A stretch of DNA of 64,000 nt from Anoxybacterium sp963668245 (GTDB taxonomy: Bacteria > Bacillota > Clostridia > Peptostreptococcales > Anaerovoracaceae): NCBI GenBank assembly GCA_963668245.2, contig OY764195.2:558001-622000 (forward strand), given 5' to 3'. Shown one piece after another: positions 8,267 to 16,217 of the stretch. How positions within the stretch are numbered: the first letter of the stretch is position 1; the number at the start of each line of letters is the position of its first letter. Under the pieces are notes generated by a model. It had not been told where the DNA came from, searched no databases, and saw only the letters and a list, made by a program, of their open reading frames with translations. Position numbers and translations under genes: made by a program.

Positions 8267-9242
8267 AATCGCCACCCACTCTCACTCTTGGATCAAGGAC
8301 CCCATACAATAGGTTGGCAATCAAGTTTCCCGAAAACACAAAAAGAGCACTACACAATGCAATTCCAAGCAGTAGCGGCACATCACCACTGAGTGCCGCT
8401 GCTGTCGTCGCAGTTCCAATACCTGGATAGGAAAATACGGTTTCCGCAAGTGCCATTCCACCAAACAGCTCACTAAATGATGCAAACTGAACAGTTATCG
8501 CTGGCAATGCAATATTTCGGAGGACATGCCTGAAAACCAATTGGCTTTCACTTTCCCCTCTCGCCTTTGCAAATAATATATAGTCACTATGCATTGTTTC
8601 AATAAACTTCTGCCTTGTATAAAGGGTAATTTTGCTGATGCTTACAATGGTCAGAGTAAAAGCAGGAAGCACCAGATGATAGAGTCGATCCCATAATGTG
8701 ATATCCGATGTCAATTTCCCCATAGGTGTCGCCATCCCAATGGGGAACCATCCTAGTTTTACAGCAAAGACACTTAGCACTAGCAATCCGAGCCAAAAGG
8801 TTGGAGCAGATTGTAAAATCAAACAAAAAACCTTTATCGTCCTGTCAAAGATAGTTCCTCTCCATTTACCTGCCAACACACCTGCTGCAAATCCAAGCAC
8901 ACCAGAAAGAGTCCATGCGATTCCCATCAAAGCGATAGAATATGCAAATCTCTCTTGAATCACACTTTTAACAGGTTTCTTAAATGTAATGGAATTTCCA
9001 AGGTCGCCATGAATCACATTGGTTGCCCATATGACAAATCGCTGTGGCAATGGATCATCGAGGCCCCAATAGTTTGAAATCTCTTGTTTTGCCTCTTGAG
9101 ACAAAGTCGAATTGGTACCAACATATGATACCAATGGATCAATAGGGGCCTTTGTGATTAAAACAAAGGCCAAAACACTTACTGCGATTAGCAGTAAAAC
9201 CATTCTTATGATAACAGGCATTACAATTTTAGCTTTCGACAT
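8259..9242 (-). CDS. Peptide/nickel ABC transporter permease (DppB/NikB-type)
   Basis: A 327-residue membrane permease: one N-terminal hydrophobic segment, a periplasm-type loop (DPLVSYVGTNSTLSQE), then five or so further helices with the binding-protein-dependent transport motif near AETVFSYPGIGTATT. The start at ATG 9242 is set by GGAGG five bases upstream; the TTG extension at 9254 runs through that site. It is the second gene of the operon, 27 nt behind the binding protein, and overlaps the DppC-type gene downstream. Confidence 0.94.
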   Translation of the reverse strand: MSKAKIVMPVIIRMVLLLIAVSVLAFVLITKAPIDPLVSYVGTNSTLSQEAKQEISNYWGLDDPLPQRFVIWATNVIHGDLGNSITFKKPVKSVIQERFAYSIALMGIAWTLSGVLGFAAGVLAGKWRGTIFDRTIKVFCLILQSAPTFWLGLLVLSVFAVKLGWFPIGMATPMGKLTSDITLWDRLYHLVLPAFTLTIVSISKITLYTRQKFIETMHSDYILFAKARGESESQLVFRHVLRNIALPAITVQFASFSELFGGMALAETVFSYPGIGTATTAAALSGDVPLLLGIALCSALFVFSGNLIANLLYGVLDPRVRVGGDYV

Positions 9243-9269
9243 GGTTACCTCCAATCGTAGGATTTTTTC

Positions 9270-10883
9270 CTACTCAATTGTCCAATCTTTCATGTTGCAA
9301 ATAATTGGTGATCCATGCCCATGTGGATGAGGAATCTGAGTATCTATTGACACATTTAGTCCATCACTAATGAAGTAGCAATGTTCGATATTTACAAGAT
9401 AAAGATACGGAAAATCTTCATTCGCTACTTTTTGAACCGTTTTCCAATTTGAAACTGCTTCTTCTTGTGTTGTTGACAGGAATGCGTTTTCAATCGCCTG
9501 ATCTACTTCAGTGTTCTGATATCCTACCACATTGTCATATCCTCCAGAAAGGAATAATCCGGATTCAAACAACGAATTCAGTACCGTCGGGCTGTATTGA
9601 CCCCATCCCCATACAATGCTCGCTGTATTCTGCAAGGTAAGCACCTCATCCCAGCTAGCTGTTTTTACATTGATACGAATACCTAGTTCTGCTGCATCTT
9701 CTGCAACTGCACTGGCTAATAAGAATCGGTCTTTGTCCTCTCCTGGTGCATACACATCAAATTGGCAAACATCACCATCTTTTTCTCGAATGCCATCTCC
9801 ATCGGAATCAACCCATCCGCTATTTTCTAAGATTTTTTTTGCTTCCTCTTTCTGGTTGTCTTGCCATGTTGCTGCGTATGACCATATTAAATTATCTGTA
9901 AAGCTCATTGCCGGCTTGCCCACTCCATTGAAAGCATTTTGAATGATGGTACCTCGATCAATTCCTAAAGAGAGCGCTTTTCTTACATTTAAATCAGAAG
10001 TCACATTATTTCCGACAAGAACTTCTTCTCCCTCTTCATTTTTCATCGTTTGCTCAGCGCGCACTGGCAAGCTCATCATACGAATATCCATTGTCTCAAA
10101 TTTTTCGATGCTCATGCCAGGAACTTCTTCAACCGCATAGTTTGGTCCCACCATTACTATATTTAGTTGCCCTGATTGTGCGCTAGAAAAAGCAGCTTCA
10201 CTTTCCATTGAGACAAAAGTCACTTTTTTAATTGCTGGAGCTCCTTCATAGTATTTTTCATTTGCTGTTACGATAATTTGCTGATTGGAATCATATTGAG
10301 AAACAACCCACGGACCTGTTCCAATGGGATACTGGTCAAAGGTTGCGCTATCGTAAGCATCACTTGGCACAATTCCTAATGCAGCCGTTGCATCTAAAAA
10401 TGGCGAATATGGTTTTGACAGAGTAAATGTAACTGTATCATCTCCTTCTGCCTCAGCTTTTGCTAGTTTTGTAAGATCAACATTCTCATTATTGGCCTGA
10501 TTTTCTTTGACTGTGTTGTAAGTAAAAACCACATCCTCTGCCGTTAAATCAGATCCGTCGCTAAATGTGATGCCTTCTCTCAAATGAAAAGTGTATCTCA
10601 ACCCATCTTCACTTATCTCCCAATCGGTTGCCATATCTCCTTCATACTCAGAATCAGAGTTGACCCTTGTCAAAGCACAATTTGTAAAAGAATATCCGTA
10701 GCTCATGGCTCCTTTGATTGGATCCAAGCTACTGTCAAAAATCGTCCCCCCTACGTATACCACTATTCCAACATTTGGATCTAACTTCTGATTTTCTGCC
10801 GAGGTATTCTCCGCACCATCTGAACAGGCAGTAAATAAAATAAAGGATAATATAATCCACACCGCCAATACTTTTCTTTTCAT
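9270..10883 (-). CDS. Peptide/nickel-type ABC transporter substrate-binding lipoprotein
   Basis: A 537-residue solute-binding protein of the SBP family 5. The N-terminus MKRKVLAVWIILSFILFTAC is a lipoprotein signal with a lipobox ending in Cys20. The mature part has the family segment YTFHLREGITFSDGSDLTAEDVVFTYN and later the LNVRKALSLGIDRGTI region. It captures the substrate outside the membrane for the permease pair encoded downstream. It is the first gene of a five-gene operon behind a 255-nt leader that contains a promoter, a folded 5' domain and an intrinsic terminator. Ligand (peptide, nickel chelate or other) is unknown; the leader may be the best clue. Confidence 0.94.
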   Translation of the reverse strand: MKRKVLAVWIILSFILFTACSDGAENTSAENQKLDPNVGIVVYVGGTIFDSSLDPIKGAMSYGYSFTNCALTRVNSDSEYEGDMATDWEISEDGLRYTFHLREGITFSDGSDLTAEDVVFTYNTVKENQANNENVDLTKLAKAEAEGDDTVTFTLSKPYSPFLDATAALGIVPSDAYDSATFDQYPIGTGPWVVSQYDSNQQIIVTANEKYYEGAPAIKKVTFVSMESEAAFSSAQSGQLNIVMVGPNYAVEEVPGMSIEKFETMDIRMMSLPVRAEQTMKNEEGEEVLVGNNVTSDLNVRKALSLGIDRGTIIQNAFNGVGKPAMSFTDNLIWSYAATWQDNQKEEAKKILENSGWVDSDGDGIREKDGDVCQFDVYAPGEDKDRFLLASAVAEDAAELGIRINVKTASWDEVLTLQNTASIVWGWGQYSPTVLNSLFESGLFLSGGYDNVVGYQNTEVDQAIENAFLSTTQEEAVSNWKTVQKVANEDFPYLYLVNIEHCYFISDGLNVSIDTQIPHPHGHGSPIICNMKDWTIE

Positions 10884-10973
10884 GAAACTCTCCTTGTCTC
10901 TTGTGCAATCATTTGATTTTCATCAAATCAATCCATTTCACAATTTAATCTACGTCTACGGGTTTTCAGGCAC

Positions 10974-10999
10974 AAAAAAAGAAGGCCTGAATAGCCTTC
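10974..10999 (-). terminator. Leader terminator of the peptide-type importer operon
   Basis: On the minus strand GAAGGC-TATTCAG-GCCTTC is followed directly by seven T residues. It lies 90 nt before the first gene and downstream of the promoter at 11145-11173, so it is a built-in attenuator in the leader. Confidence 0.85.
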
Positions 11000-11071
11000 G
11001 TGGCGTTTATATACAACTTCATGTCATGCATTCGGTACATATTGAACTAAAATAAAGATTCTATTGTTTCG

Positions 11072-11140
11072 TGTAGACGCTTAATCTCGCTAGCTTCTCG
11101 CTGCCACATGTACTTCGTATACATGTTATGAACATCTACA
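11072..11140 (-). promoter_or_regulatory. Candidate riboswitch-like structured 5' leader domain
   Basis: The 5' end of the predicted transcript can fold into a closed multi-branch domain. TGTAGATG (11140-11133) pairs with CGTCTACA (11079-11072). Inside is a perfect hairpin ACATGTA-TACGAAG-TACATGT (11126-11106) and a stretch with two GCGAGA motifs. A further GTAGACG at 10959-10953, after the terminator, could compete for the same closing strand. Order along the transcript is promoter, folded domain, about 75 nt of linker, terminator, gene. That is riboswitch architecture, but I cannot match it to a known class; a nickel/cobalt or other metal class is worth testing because of the transporter type. 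Confidence 0.5.
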
Positions 11141-11144
11141 AAGA

Positions 11145-11173
11145 ATTATATATTTATTGTTACTTTTTGTCAA
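11145..11173 (-). promoter_or_regulatory. Consensus sigma-A promoter of the peptide-type importer operon
   Basis: TTGACA (11173-11168), 17-nt spacer, TATAAT (11150-11145) on the minus strand, a perfect match. The predicted start near 11138 places the folded leader domain at the very 5' end of the RNA. Confidence 0.85.
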
Positions 11174-11283
11174 TCTATTTCATAATTCCCATGTTCAAGG
11201 TTAATTTGATTGACTTGGTTTATTCGAAGAGAATGGACCTTTTATGATATTGACAATCCAATACAGCATCTCCCTTTTCTCAT

Positions 11284-11319
11284 ACAAAAAGATAACGCGA
11301 CAATATAATGTCGCGTTAT
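11284..11319 (-). terminator. Intrinsic terminator downstream of the saccharopine dehydrogenase-like gene
   Basis: ATAACGCGAC and GTCGCGTTAT form a perfect 10-bp stem around an 8-nt AT loop; the minus strand continues CTTTTTG. It lies about 160 nt beyond the stop of the 11477 gene. The DNA between (11320-11476) and on to the next promoter (11174-11283) shows no convincing gene. Confidence 0.8.
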
Positions 11320-11476
11320 TCAGCAACCAAAGGTTGTCAAAACCGTTTGATTGCAATTATTCAGTCCTACCAGCAGATGTTTTTGTTATCATTCGTTTAA
11401 AGGAAACCATAGCAATGATATTGGAGGACATTGCTGGTGGGTCTAATCAAATATGTCGAAAATGAATCACCACCTA

Positions 11477-12751
11477 CTATTTTAGGGCATCCATCATTTT
11501 CTGCGCATTCATCATATCAGCATATTCTGAATCCATTTCTCTGATTCCTGCAGGGAATTCGTATTTAGCAAGTCTTTCTACGAACGGATCTGGATCAAAT
11601 GATTCTGGTCCATGTACACCCTTAATATCCCAGATTCCTTTTGCAACAAGTTCCATCATAATAACTGGTCCAACTGCTGTCTGAGCAACAACAGAGTTTG
11701 TTGTGTACTTCTTTAAGCAATCTTGATTGTCAGCTACCTGATAAAGATAAACGGATCTCTTCTTGCCGTCTTTTGTTCCTGTAACCCAAGTTCCTGCACA
11801 TCCTTTTCCAATCATCTTTGGTGCAAGGTCAATTGGATTTGGAACTACTTTTACCAAGAAGTCTCTTGGTGTAATTTCGCTGTCTCCAACCTTAATCAAT
11901 CGAGATGCAGAATCCATTCCACAAGCTTCAAGGTCTTTCAGCAATGCTCTCATTTCTCTAGGGACACCATATTTAAATGTAACACGATTACAATCAATTA
12001 CTCTTGGAACAAGTAACACTTCTTCGTGCTCAACATTGATAACCTCTACATCGCCAATCCCACCAGGGAAATTGAAGATTTCTGGTTCTGAGAAAGATTC
12101 TGTACAGAACCAACCTTTTTCTTTTTCCCAGATTACAGGAGGGTTCAAGCACTCCTCGATTGTAGTCCAAACGGAGAATCCAAATGCTACGCCTTCGTAA
12201 CCAGGGATTTCATAATTATCTCCATCTCTAACATTTACTTCATCGATGGTGTCAAATAAATGCTTTGCTGCATATTTCGCAAATACATCTGCCATGCCTG
12301 GTTCAACACCAGATCCTACGATTGCCATATTGCTTGCTTTTTCCCAAGCATCATGACGTTCGAACTGATAGTCACCTAATTTAATATGTGCCAATTCATA
12401 TGGTTTTTCAGGATGTCTCTTGGAAAGTGTCATAGCACAGTCAAGATATCCAACACCAGCTTCTAAACAAGTATCAAAAATGTTCTCATTGAAGTCTGGT
12501 TCTACCGCGTTCATTACAAATGTAATGTCATGCTTTTTAATAACTTCCTTGATGTTTGCTGCATCTTTTGCATTGATTTTTTCTGCAACAAAACGGCCAT
12601 TTCCGCAAAGTTTTGCAACTTCTTCAGCTCTCGCAAAATTGTAGTCAGAAACTACAATTTTTTCAGCCCATTCTCCTTCTTTTCCAGCTCTGCTGATAAT
12701 CATAGCTGCCGATGTTCCAACGCCGCCTGCTCCAATAATTAAAAGTTTCAT
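11477..12751 (-). CDS. Saccharopine dehydrogenase-family oxidoreductase
   Basis: A 424-residue NAD(P)-dependent enzyme. The N-terminus MKLLIIGAGGVGTSAA is a Rossmann GxGGxG fold, followed by the family's conserved regions (NAVEPDFNENIFDTCLEAGVGYLD; GSGVEPGMADVFAKYA) and a large C-terminal substrate domain. Relatives include saccharopine dehydrogenase and carboxynorspermidine dehydrogenase, so the substrate is probably a lysine- or polyamine-like imine product, but it cannot be fixed here. It sits between an AraC-type regulator and the peptide importer, 2 kb from the lysine fermentation island. It has its own ribosome site (GGAGG), a small inverted repeat in the leader and a terminator, so it is probably monocistronic. 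A role in lysine metabolism is inferred from neighbourhood only. Confidence 0.85.
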   Translation of the reverse strand: MKLLIIGAGGVGTSAAMIISRAGKEGEWAEKIVVSDYNFARAEEVAKLCGNGRFVAEKINAKDAANIKEVIKKHDITFVMNAVEPDFNENIFDTCLEAGVGYLDCAMTLSKRHPEKPYELAHIKLGDYQFERHDAWEKASNMAIVGSGVEPGMADVFAKYAAKHLFDTIDEVNVRDGDNYEIPGYEGVAFGFSVWTTIEECLNPPVIWEKEKGWFCTESFSEPEIFNFPGGIGDVEVINVEHEEVLLVPRVIDCNRVTFKYGVPREMRALLKDLEACGMDSASRLIKVGDSEITPRDFLVKVVPNPIDLAPKMIGKGCAGTWVTGTKDGKKRSVYLYQVADNQDCLKKYTTNSVVAQTAVGPVIMMELVAKGIWDIKGVHGPESFDPDPFVERLAKYEFPAGIREMDSEYADMMNAQKMMDALK

Positions 12752-12769
12752 TTGTCAACCTCCACGTTT

Positions 12770-12786
12770 ATAACGCCAATCGTTAT
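12770..12786 (-). promoter_or_regulatory. Small inverted repeat in the leader of the 11477-12751 gene
   Basis: ATAACG-CCAAT-CGTTAT is a perfect 6-bp dyad located about 20 nt before the ATG and just ahead of the GGAGG ribosome site. It could be an RNA hairpin or operator. Its TAACGCCAATC part also occurs in the candidate small RNA at 60984-60994. Confidence 0.35.
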
Positions 12787-12895
12787 TTTCTTTAGTGTAA
12801 TATTAGCAAATGAATTCTGAATATTCAATTATAGGTTTGCTTTAAAAATGTATCATTTTGCTCTTTTATGGCATTTTGCAAAAATGCACCACAAA

Positions 12896-14437
12896 CTAAT
12901 CCGATATTTTGTCAATCAGAATTAGCTCTGCTCCGAACCCCACGATGTTGGATTGGATGCTCAAGGTATCCACCGCGGTTACATTTGAAAAGGCAACCGT
13001 TGGAGTCATTGCCCATCGATTCGTTAGCTTTTCTCTCTTCGAGATAGGGATTGTATTTCCTAGCTTCACGCGGTAACTCATCAAGATATTTTCTTTTGAG
13101 AACTTATATCTGCTCATTTTATATTCCCCTGAAACACCTGAAATTTTAATTAAAATCTCTGAACGCAATTGGAACGAATCCAACTCCGCTATGACTTCTT
13201 CAATAGACAAATCTTTTTCTGCAATATTCTTGATTTTCTCCGAATTATTGTAGAACAAAATACTAAACGAATTTTTTTCCGAATGCCCATGCTGTAGCCT
13301 TGTGATGATATAATTATCTGCTTCTGCAACTGTAATTTCATTCAAAGCGGTCAGCATTTTGTAGGCAAAAGCTGCCGGCAGCATATTTGGGTGTTCAAAT
13401 AAAGATTCAATTCCGCCTTCATCGATTTCTCTCATTTTCTTTGGCTGATTTAGATCTAAGGTCACAATAGTCAAAGTCGATGCCTTTTCTTGCGTATCAA
13501 TCGTAAAAATTTCTTTGGTTTGCAACTTAATTGCCCGTTTGATTTCATCTGGCTTTGCCAGTATATATTGAGCATGAATTTCTCTACTGCTCACTTGTCC
13601 AGTGAATTTTTTTCGATACTCTAGCGGATGCATCCCAAACCACTTTGTAAAATATTTTATATAATAGCGAATCGCTGAGAAACCAGATTCTTCCGAAATC
13701 GCTCCGATTTTCTTATTGCTGCCTAGTAGTAATTTTTCTGACTCTTCCACTCGAATAAAGCTCAAGAGTTCTTGAAAGCTCAATCCAGTGGCTTCTTTGA
13801 TGACATGAGATAAATAATAGATACTCAGATGCTCTCTTTCTGCGATTTCATTGAGAGTCAACCTCCTCCCAAAGTTTTCGTACATATAATCCGTAATTCG
13901 ATTCAGTCTGCCTGCAAGTATTTTATTGCCAATATTTTTTGTTTCATTGACGAAGCGTCCGTCTTCCATAGTAAAATACTGAAAGTTTGCCATAAGGTTT
14001 GCAATTAAATTATGAGCACCCTCTATGACTTTATATTCATAACCGTATCCTTTATCTAAAATATCCACCATGATTCTTCCCAAGATATGTCGCAGCGCCT
14101 CCAAGCTTTCATCTTCTTCATCTTTCATGTCAGTTACAAAAAAACTATTTCGAAGATTGCCATAATATTTCGAGAAAAATCCGATGTCTAGTTGTAACAT
14201 CATCACCATATTCGGTTCATCAGTATGATGAAAGCTATGTATTTCCCTTCCATTTAAGATAAAAATATCACCTGGGTTTAATGTATATGAATAGTAACCA
14301 TTTTTCATCCCTACCGTGCCTTCCAAAACATACACGACTTCCATATCATCGTGAAAGTGGATTGGGTATTCTGAAATATTTGCTGTGATTACATTGACAG
14401 GCAATCCTTCTTTATAATAATTTTTTTCTTTTAGCAT
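12896..14437 (-). CDS. AraC-family regulator with cupin sensor and a GH39-like C-terminal remnant
   Basis: Residues 15-100 are a cupin-type sensor (HFHDDMEVVYVLEG, NPGDIFILNGREIHSFH). Residues 175-280 hold the two AraC helix-turn-helix units (LTLNEIAEREHLSIYYLSHVIKEATG and IGAISEESGFSAIRYYIKYFTKWFGMHPLEYRK). About 230 further residues follow. They contain LPAAFAYKMLTALNE, NYIITR and SILFYNN segments and a late MSRYKFSKENILMSY, which recall the end of GH39 beta-xylosidases; the catalytic barrel and acids are absent. The start at ATG 14437 (MLKEKNYYKE) is set by GAGAGGA; an upstream ATG in the same frame has no such site. It is the likely controller of the adjacent saccharopine-dehydrogenase-like gene. 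The GH39 link is from pattern recall and moderate in certainty. Confidence 0.85.
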   Translation of the reverse strand: MLKEKNYYKEGLPVNVITANISEYPIHFHDDMEVVYVLEGTVGMKNGYYSYTLNPGDIFILNGREIHSFHHTDEPNMVMMLQLDIGFFSKYYGNLRNSFFVTDMKDEEDESLEALRHILGRIMVDILDKGYGYEYKVIEGAHNLIANLMANFQYFTMEDGRFVNETKNIGNKILAGRLNRITDYMYENFGRRLTLNEIAEREHLSIYYLSHVIKEATGLSFQELLSFIRVEESEKLLLGSNKKIGAISEESGFSAIRYYIKYFTKWFGMHPLEYRKKFTGQVSSREIHAQYILAKPDEIKRAIKLQTKEIFTIDTQEKASTLTIVTLDLNQPKKMREIDEGGIESLFEHPNMLPAAFAYKMLTALNEITVAEADNYIITRLQHGHSEKNSFSILFYNNSEKIKNIAEKDLSIEEVIAELDSFQLRSEILIKISGVSGEYKMSRYKFSKENILMSYRVKLGNTIPISKREKLTNRWAMTPTVAFSNVTAVDTLSIQSNIVGFGAELILIDKISD

Positions 14438-14530
14438 AATCGCTCCTCTCGTATTATGTAAACCAATGTTTGCGTTCTCTCGAACGTTTTTCAACAAGCC
14501 TGTATTCGCGAAATTTTAGGGATTACCTCA

Positions 14531-14664
14531 TTTTTCCACAAGGTTTTTTAAGATTGTATACAATCTTATCCAAGGGTGCCTGTGGATATCTCAACACACG
14601 CATACCCATTATATTGCAACGATTTCATAACGATATTTTTTTGTCAATCCCTTTTTTATCCACA
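14531..14664. other. Cluster of DnaA-box-like sequences in an AT-rich intergenic region
   Basis: TTATCCACA (14656-14664) is a perfect DnaA box. TTTTCCACA (14532-14540) and, inverted, ATATCCACA (complement of 14581-14589) each have one mismatch, and TTATCCAAG (14566-14574) has two. The region between the AraC gene and the ato genes (14438-14889) has no gene, only this cluster, a 20-bp palindrome and a terminator. No dnaA, dnaN or gyrase gene is near, so this looks like a DnaA-binding cluster, not the replication origin. Confidence 0.4.
14549..14568. promoter_or_regulatory. 20-bp perfect palindrome, candidate GntR-type operator
   Basis: TAAGATTGTATACAATCTTA is a perfect palindrome whose TTGTATACAA centre resembles operators of FadR-type GntR regulators. 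It lies about 110 bp upstream of the AraC gene start and inside the DnaA-box cluster. No regulator of that subfamily is encoded in the window. Confidence 0.5.
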
Positions 14665-14786
14665 GGTTTGTATCAGCAATATCGGAAACCTTAAATCATT
14701 TTGTTCTACTCTTATTTATTATATTCCTCTATAGCAAAAAATACCATCTTTTTTGACACTACTTTGCGGTTTTCCCATATTAATGC

Positions 14787-14827
14787 CAAAAACCCAGTGA
14801 ACCTTATTATCGGTCAACTGGGTTTTA
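14787..14827 (-). terminator. Terminator of the lysine fermentation operon
   Basis: AAACCCAGT…ACC pairs with GGT…ACTGGGTTT with a two-base internal mismatch; the minus strand ends GGGTTTTTGG. It follows atoA by about 65 nt and ends the kdd-kam-ato transcript. Confidence 0.85.
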
Positions 14828-14889
14828 TCTCTTTTTATTCAGAATTGCATGTCGTTGCATTTATGCTTCAGATGCCGACACACGATCTC

Positions 14890-15540
14890 TCATTTCATCG
14901 CTTTTAGATCGGGTCCTATGATCAGTTCCGCCTCTGTGGCTTCCCGAATCTGTTCTATGGTGTAATCTGGATGGAGTTCTTTTAGTACAATACCCTCTTT
15001 TGTAATTTCCATCACGCCCATTTCGGTGATAATCATATCTACTACACCCACTGCAGTATAGGGAAGTCTGCACTCTTTTAGAATTTTATGAGCTCCCTTT
15101 TGGGTGTGCTGCATGGCGATGATTACTTTTTTAGCTCCTACCACAAGGTCCATGGCACCGCCCATTCCTGGCACCATTTTTCCTGGTACAATCCAGTTTG
15201 CAAGGTTACCGTGTTGGTCTACTTCTAATGCACCTAAGATGGTTGCATCCACATGTCCGCCTCTGATGATGCCAAAGGAGGTGGCACTGTCAAAAAACAT
15301 GGCTCCTTCTCCTACGGTTACATACTGGGCGCCTGCATTGACGATATCCACATCTTCTTTGCCCTTTTCTGCTGCTGGTCCCATTCCCATGATACCATTT
15401 TCTGATTGGAGTACGATTTCTACTCCTTCTGGCAAGAAGTTGGCCACCATGGTAGGTAGTCCAATTCCTAGATTGACCACATCTCCATCATTTAGCTCCT
15501 TGGCTACTCTTGCCGCGATGATTTCTTTTATATCTGCCAC
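14890..15540 (-). CDS. atoA: Acetoacetate/butyrate CoA-transferase, beta subunit
   Basis: A 216-residue family I CoA-transferase beta subunit. The SENG motif (E47) holds the catalytic glutamate that forms the CoA thioester, and the N-terminal GIGLPTMVANFLP and GGHVDATILGALEVD segments are standard. With AtoD it moves CoA between acetoacetate or butyrate and acetate. In lysine fermentation this recovers acetoacetate-derived carbon and activates acids to CoA esters. Its start overlaps the end of atoD (15528-15540). It is the last gene of the kdd-kam-ato operon. Exact CoA-donor preference cannot be read from sequence. Confidence 0.95.
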   Translation of the reverse strand: MADIKEIIAARVAKELNDGDVVNLGIGLPTMVANFLPEGVEIVLQSENGIMGMGPAAEKGKEDVDIVNAGAQYVTVGEGAMFFDSATSFGIIRGGHVDATILGALEVDQHGNLANWIVPGKMVPGMGGAMDLVVGAKKVIIAMQHTQKGAHKILKECRLPYTAVGVVDMIITEMGVMEITKEGIVLKELHPDYTIEQIREATEAELIIGPDLKAMK

Positions 15541-16208
15541 GGTTTTTCACCTCCTACGATTGCATCCACAAAGATTCCTGATGTCATCACATTGTTTGGA
15601 TCTAGTTCTCCTGTTTTTACGATCTCGCAGGTTCCTACGATGACGTATTCTGCTGCGGTTGCCATCATTGGATTGAAGGTTCTTGTTGTCCCATTATATG
15701 TGGTGTTGCCAAATTCGTCTGTCACAGAACCTCGAATCAACGCGAAGTCAGCTTTCAATGGTTTTTCCAGAAGGTAGTCTCTTCCATCCACTTGGATGAT
15801 TTGCTTGCCTTCTGACACAATGGTTCCTACTCCTGTTGGGGTGAGAAATCCACCAAGTCCAGCTCCGCCAGCCCTGATTCGTTCTGCCAGTGTTCCTTGC
15901 GGTACTAAGATGCATTCTAGTTTATCTTCTTCTATCTCAGTGTTCATTCTCTGTGCTACTTCTGGATTGAGCCCTACATGGGAGGCAATCAGTGTTTTTA
16001 TCTGTCCGTTGGTCACAAGTTTTCCAACGCCTCTTCCAGGCACGCCTGCATCGTTGCAAATGATTGTCAAGTTTTTTACGTTTTTTTCTACCAATGCATC
16101 AATTAGGATTTCTGGTGTGCCACAAGCCATAAATCCGCCAACCATGATGGTTGCACCATCCTGTATGTTTGCAATCGCCTCCTCGGCGGTCATGCATTTC
16201 TCTTTCAT
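15528..16208 (-). CDS. atoD: Acetoacetate/butyrate CoA-transferase, alpha subunit
   Basis: A 226-residue alpha subunit of the family I CoA-transferase. The N-terminal MVGGFMACGTPEILIDAL carries the CoA-transferase glycine signature, followed by NLTIICNDAGVPGRGVGKL and GGFLTPTGVGT. It forms an alpha2beta2-type enzyme with AtoA. A good GGAGGG site precedes the ATG, 10 nt after kamE. Placement directly behind the aminomutase genes is the usual clostridial and fusobacterial arrangement for lysine fermentation to butyrate and acetate. Confidence 0.95.
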   Translation of the reverse strand: MKEKCMTAEEAIANIQDGATIMVGGFMACGTPEILIDALVEKNVKNLTIICNDAGVPGRGVGKLVTNGQIKTLIASHVGLNPEVAQRMNTEIEEDKLECILVPQGTLAERIRAGGAGLGGFLTPTGVGTIVSEGKQIIQVDGRDYLLEKPLKADFALIRGSVTDEFGNTTYNGTTRTFNPMMATAAEYVIVGTCEIVKTGELDPNNVMTSGIFVDAIVGGEKPWQI

Positions 16209-16217
16209 AATGCCCTC

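Noticed and set aside
11072..11140. T-box leader for the peptide-type importer
   Set aside because: No T-box sequence (TGGNACCGCG type) or specifier-loop layout is present.
11244..11465. Plus-strand frame of 73 codons in the gap after the saccharopine-dehydrogenase-like gene
   Set aside because: No ribosome site, and it runs through the terminator hairpin at 11284-11319. The end (LKETIAMILEDIAGG) looks slightly protein-like, but that is too little to call a gene.
12878..12892. Sigma-54-like TGGTGCATTTTTGCA on the minus strand before the saccharopine-dehydrogenase-like gene
   Set aside because: GG and GC are nine bases apart instead of ten and the -24 half is poor; the sequence is better explained by the local GCATTTT inverted repeat.
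14438..14889. Possible replication origin (DnaA boxes, AT-rich DNA)
   Set aside because: No dnaA, dnaN, recF or gyrase gene is near and the flanking genes are metabolic, so I list only a DnaA-box cluster.
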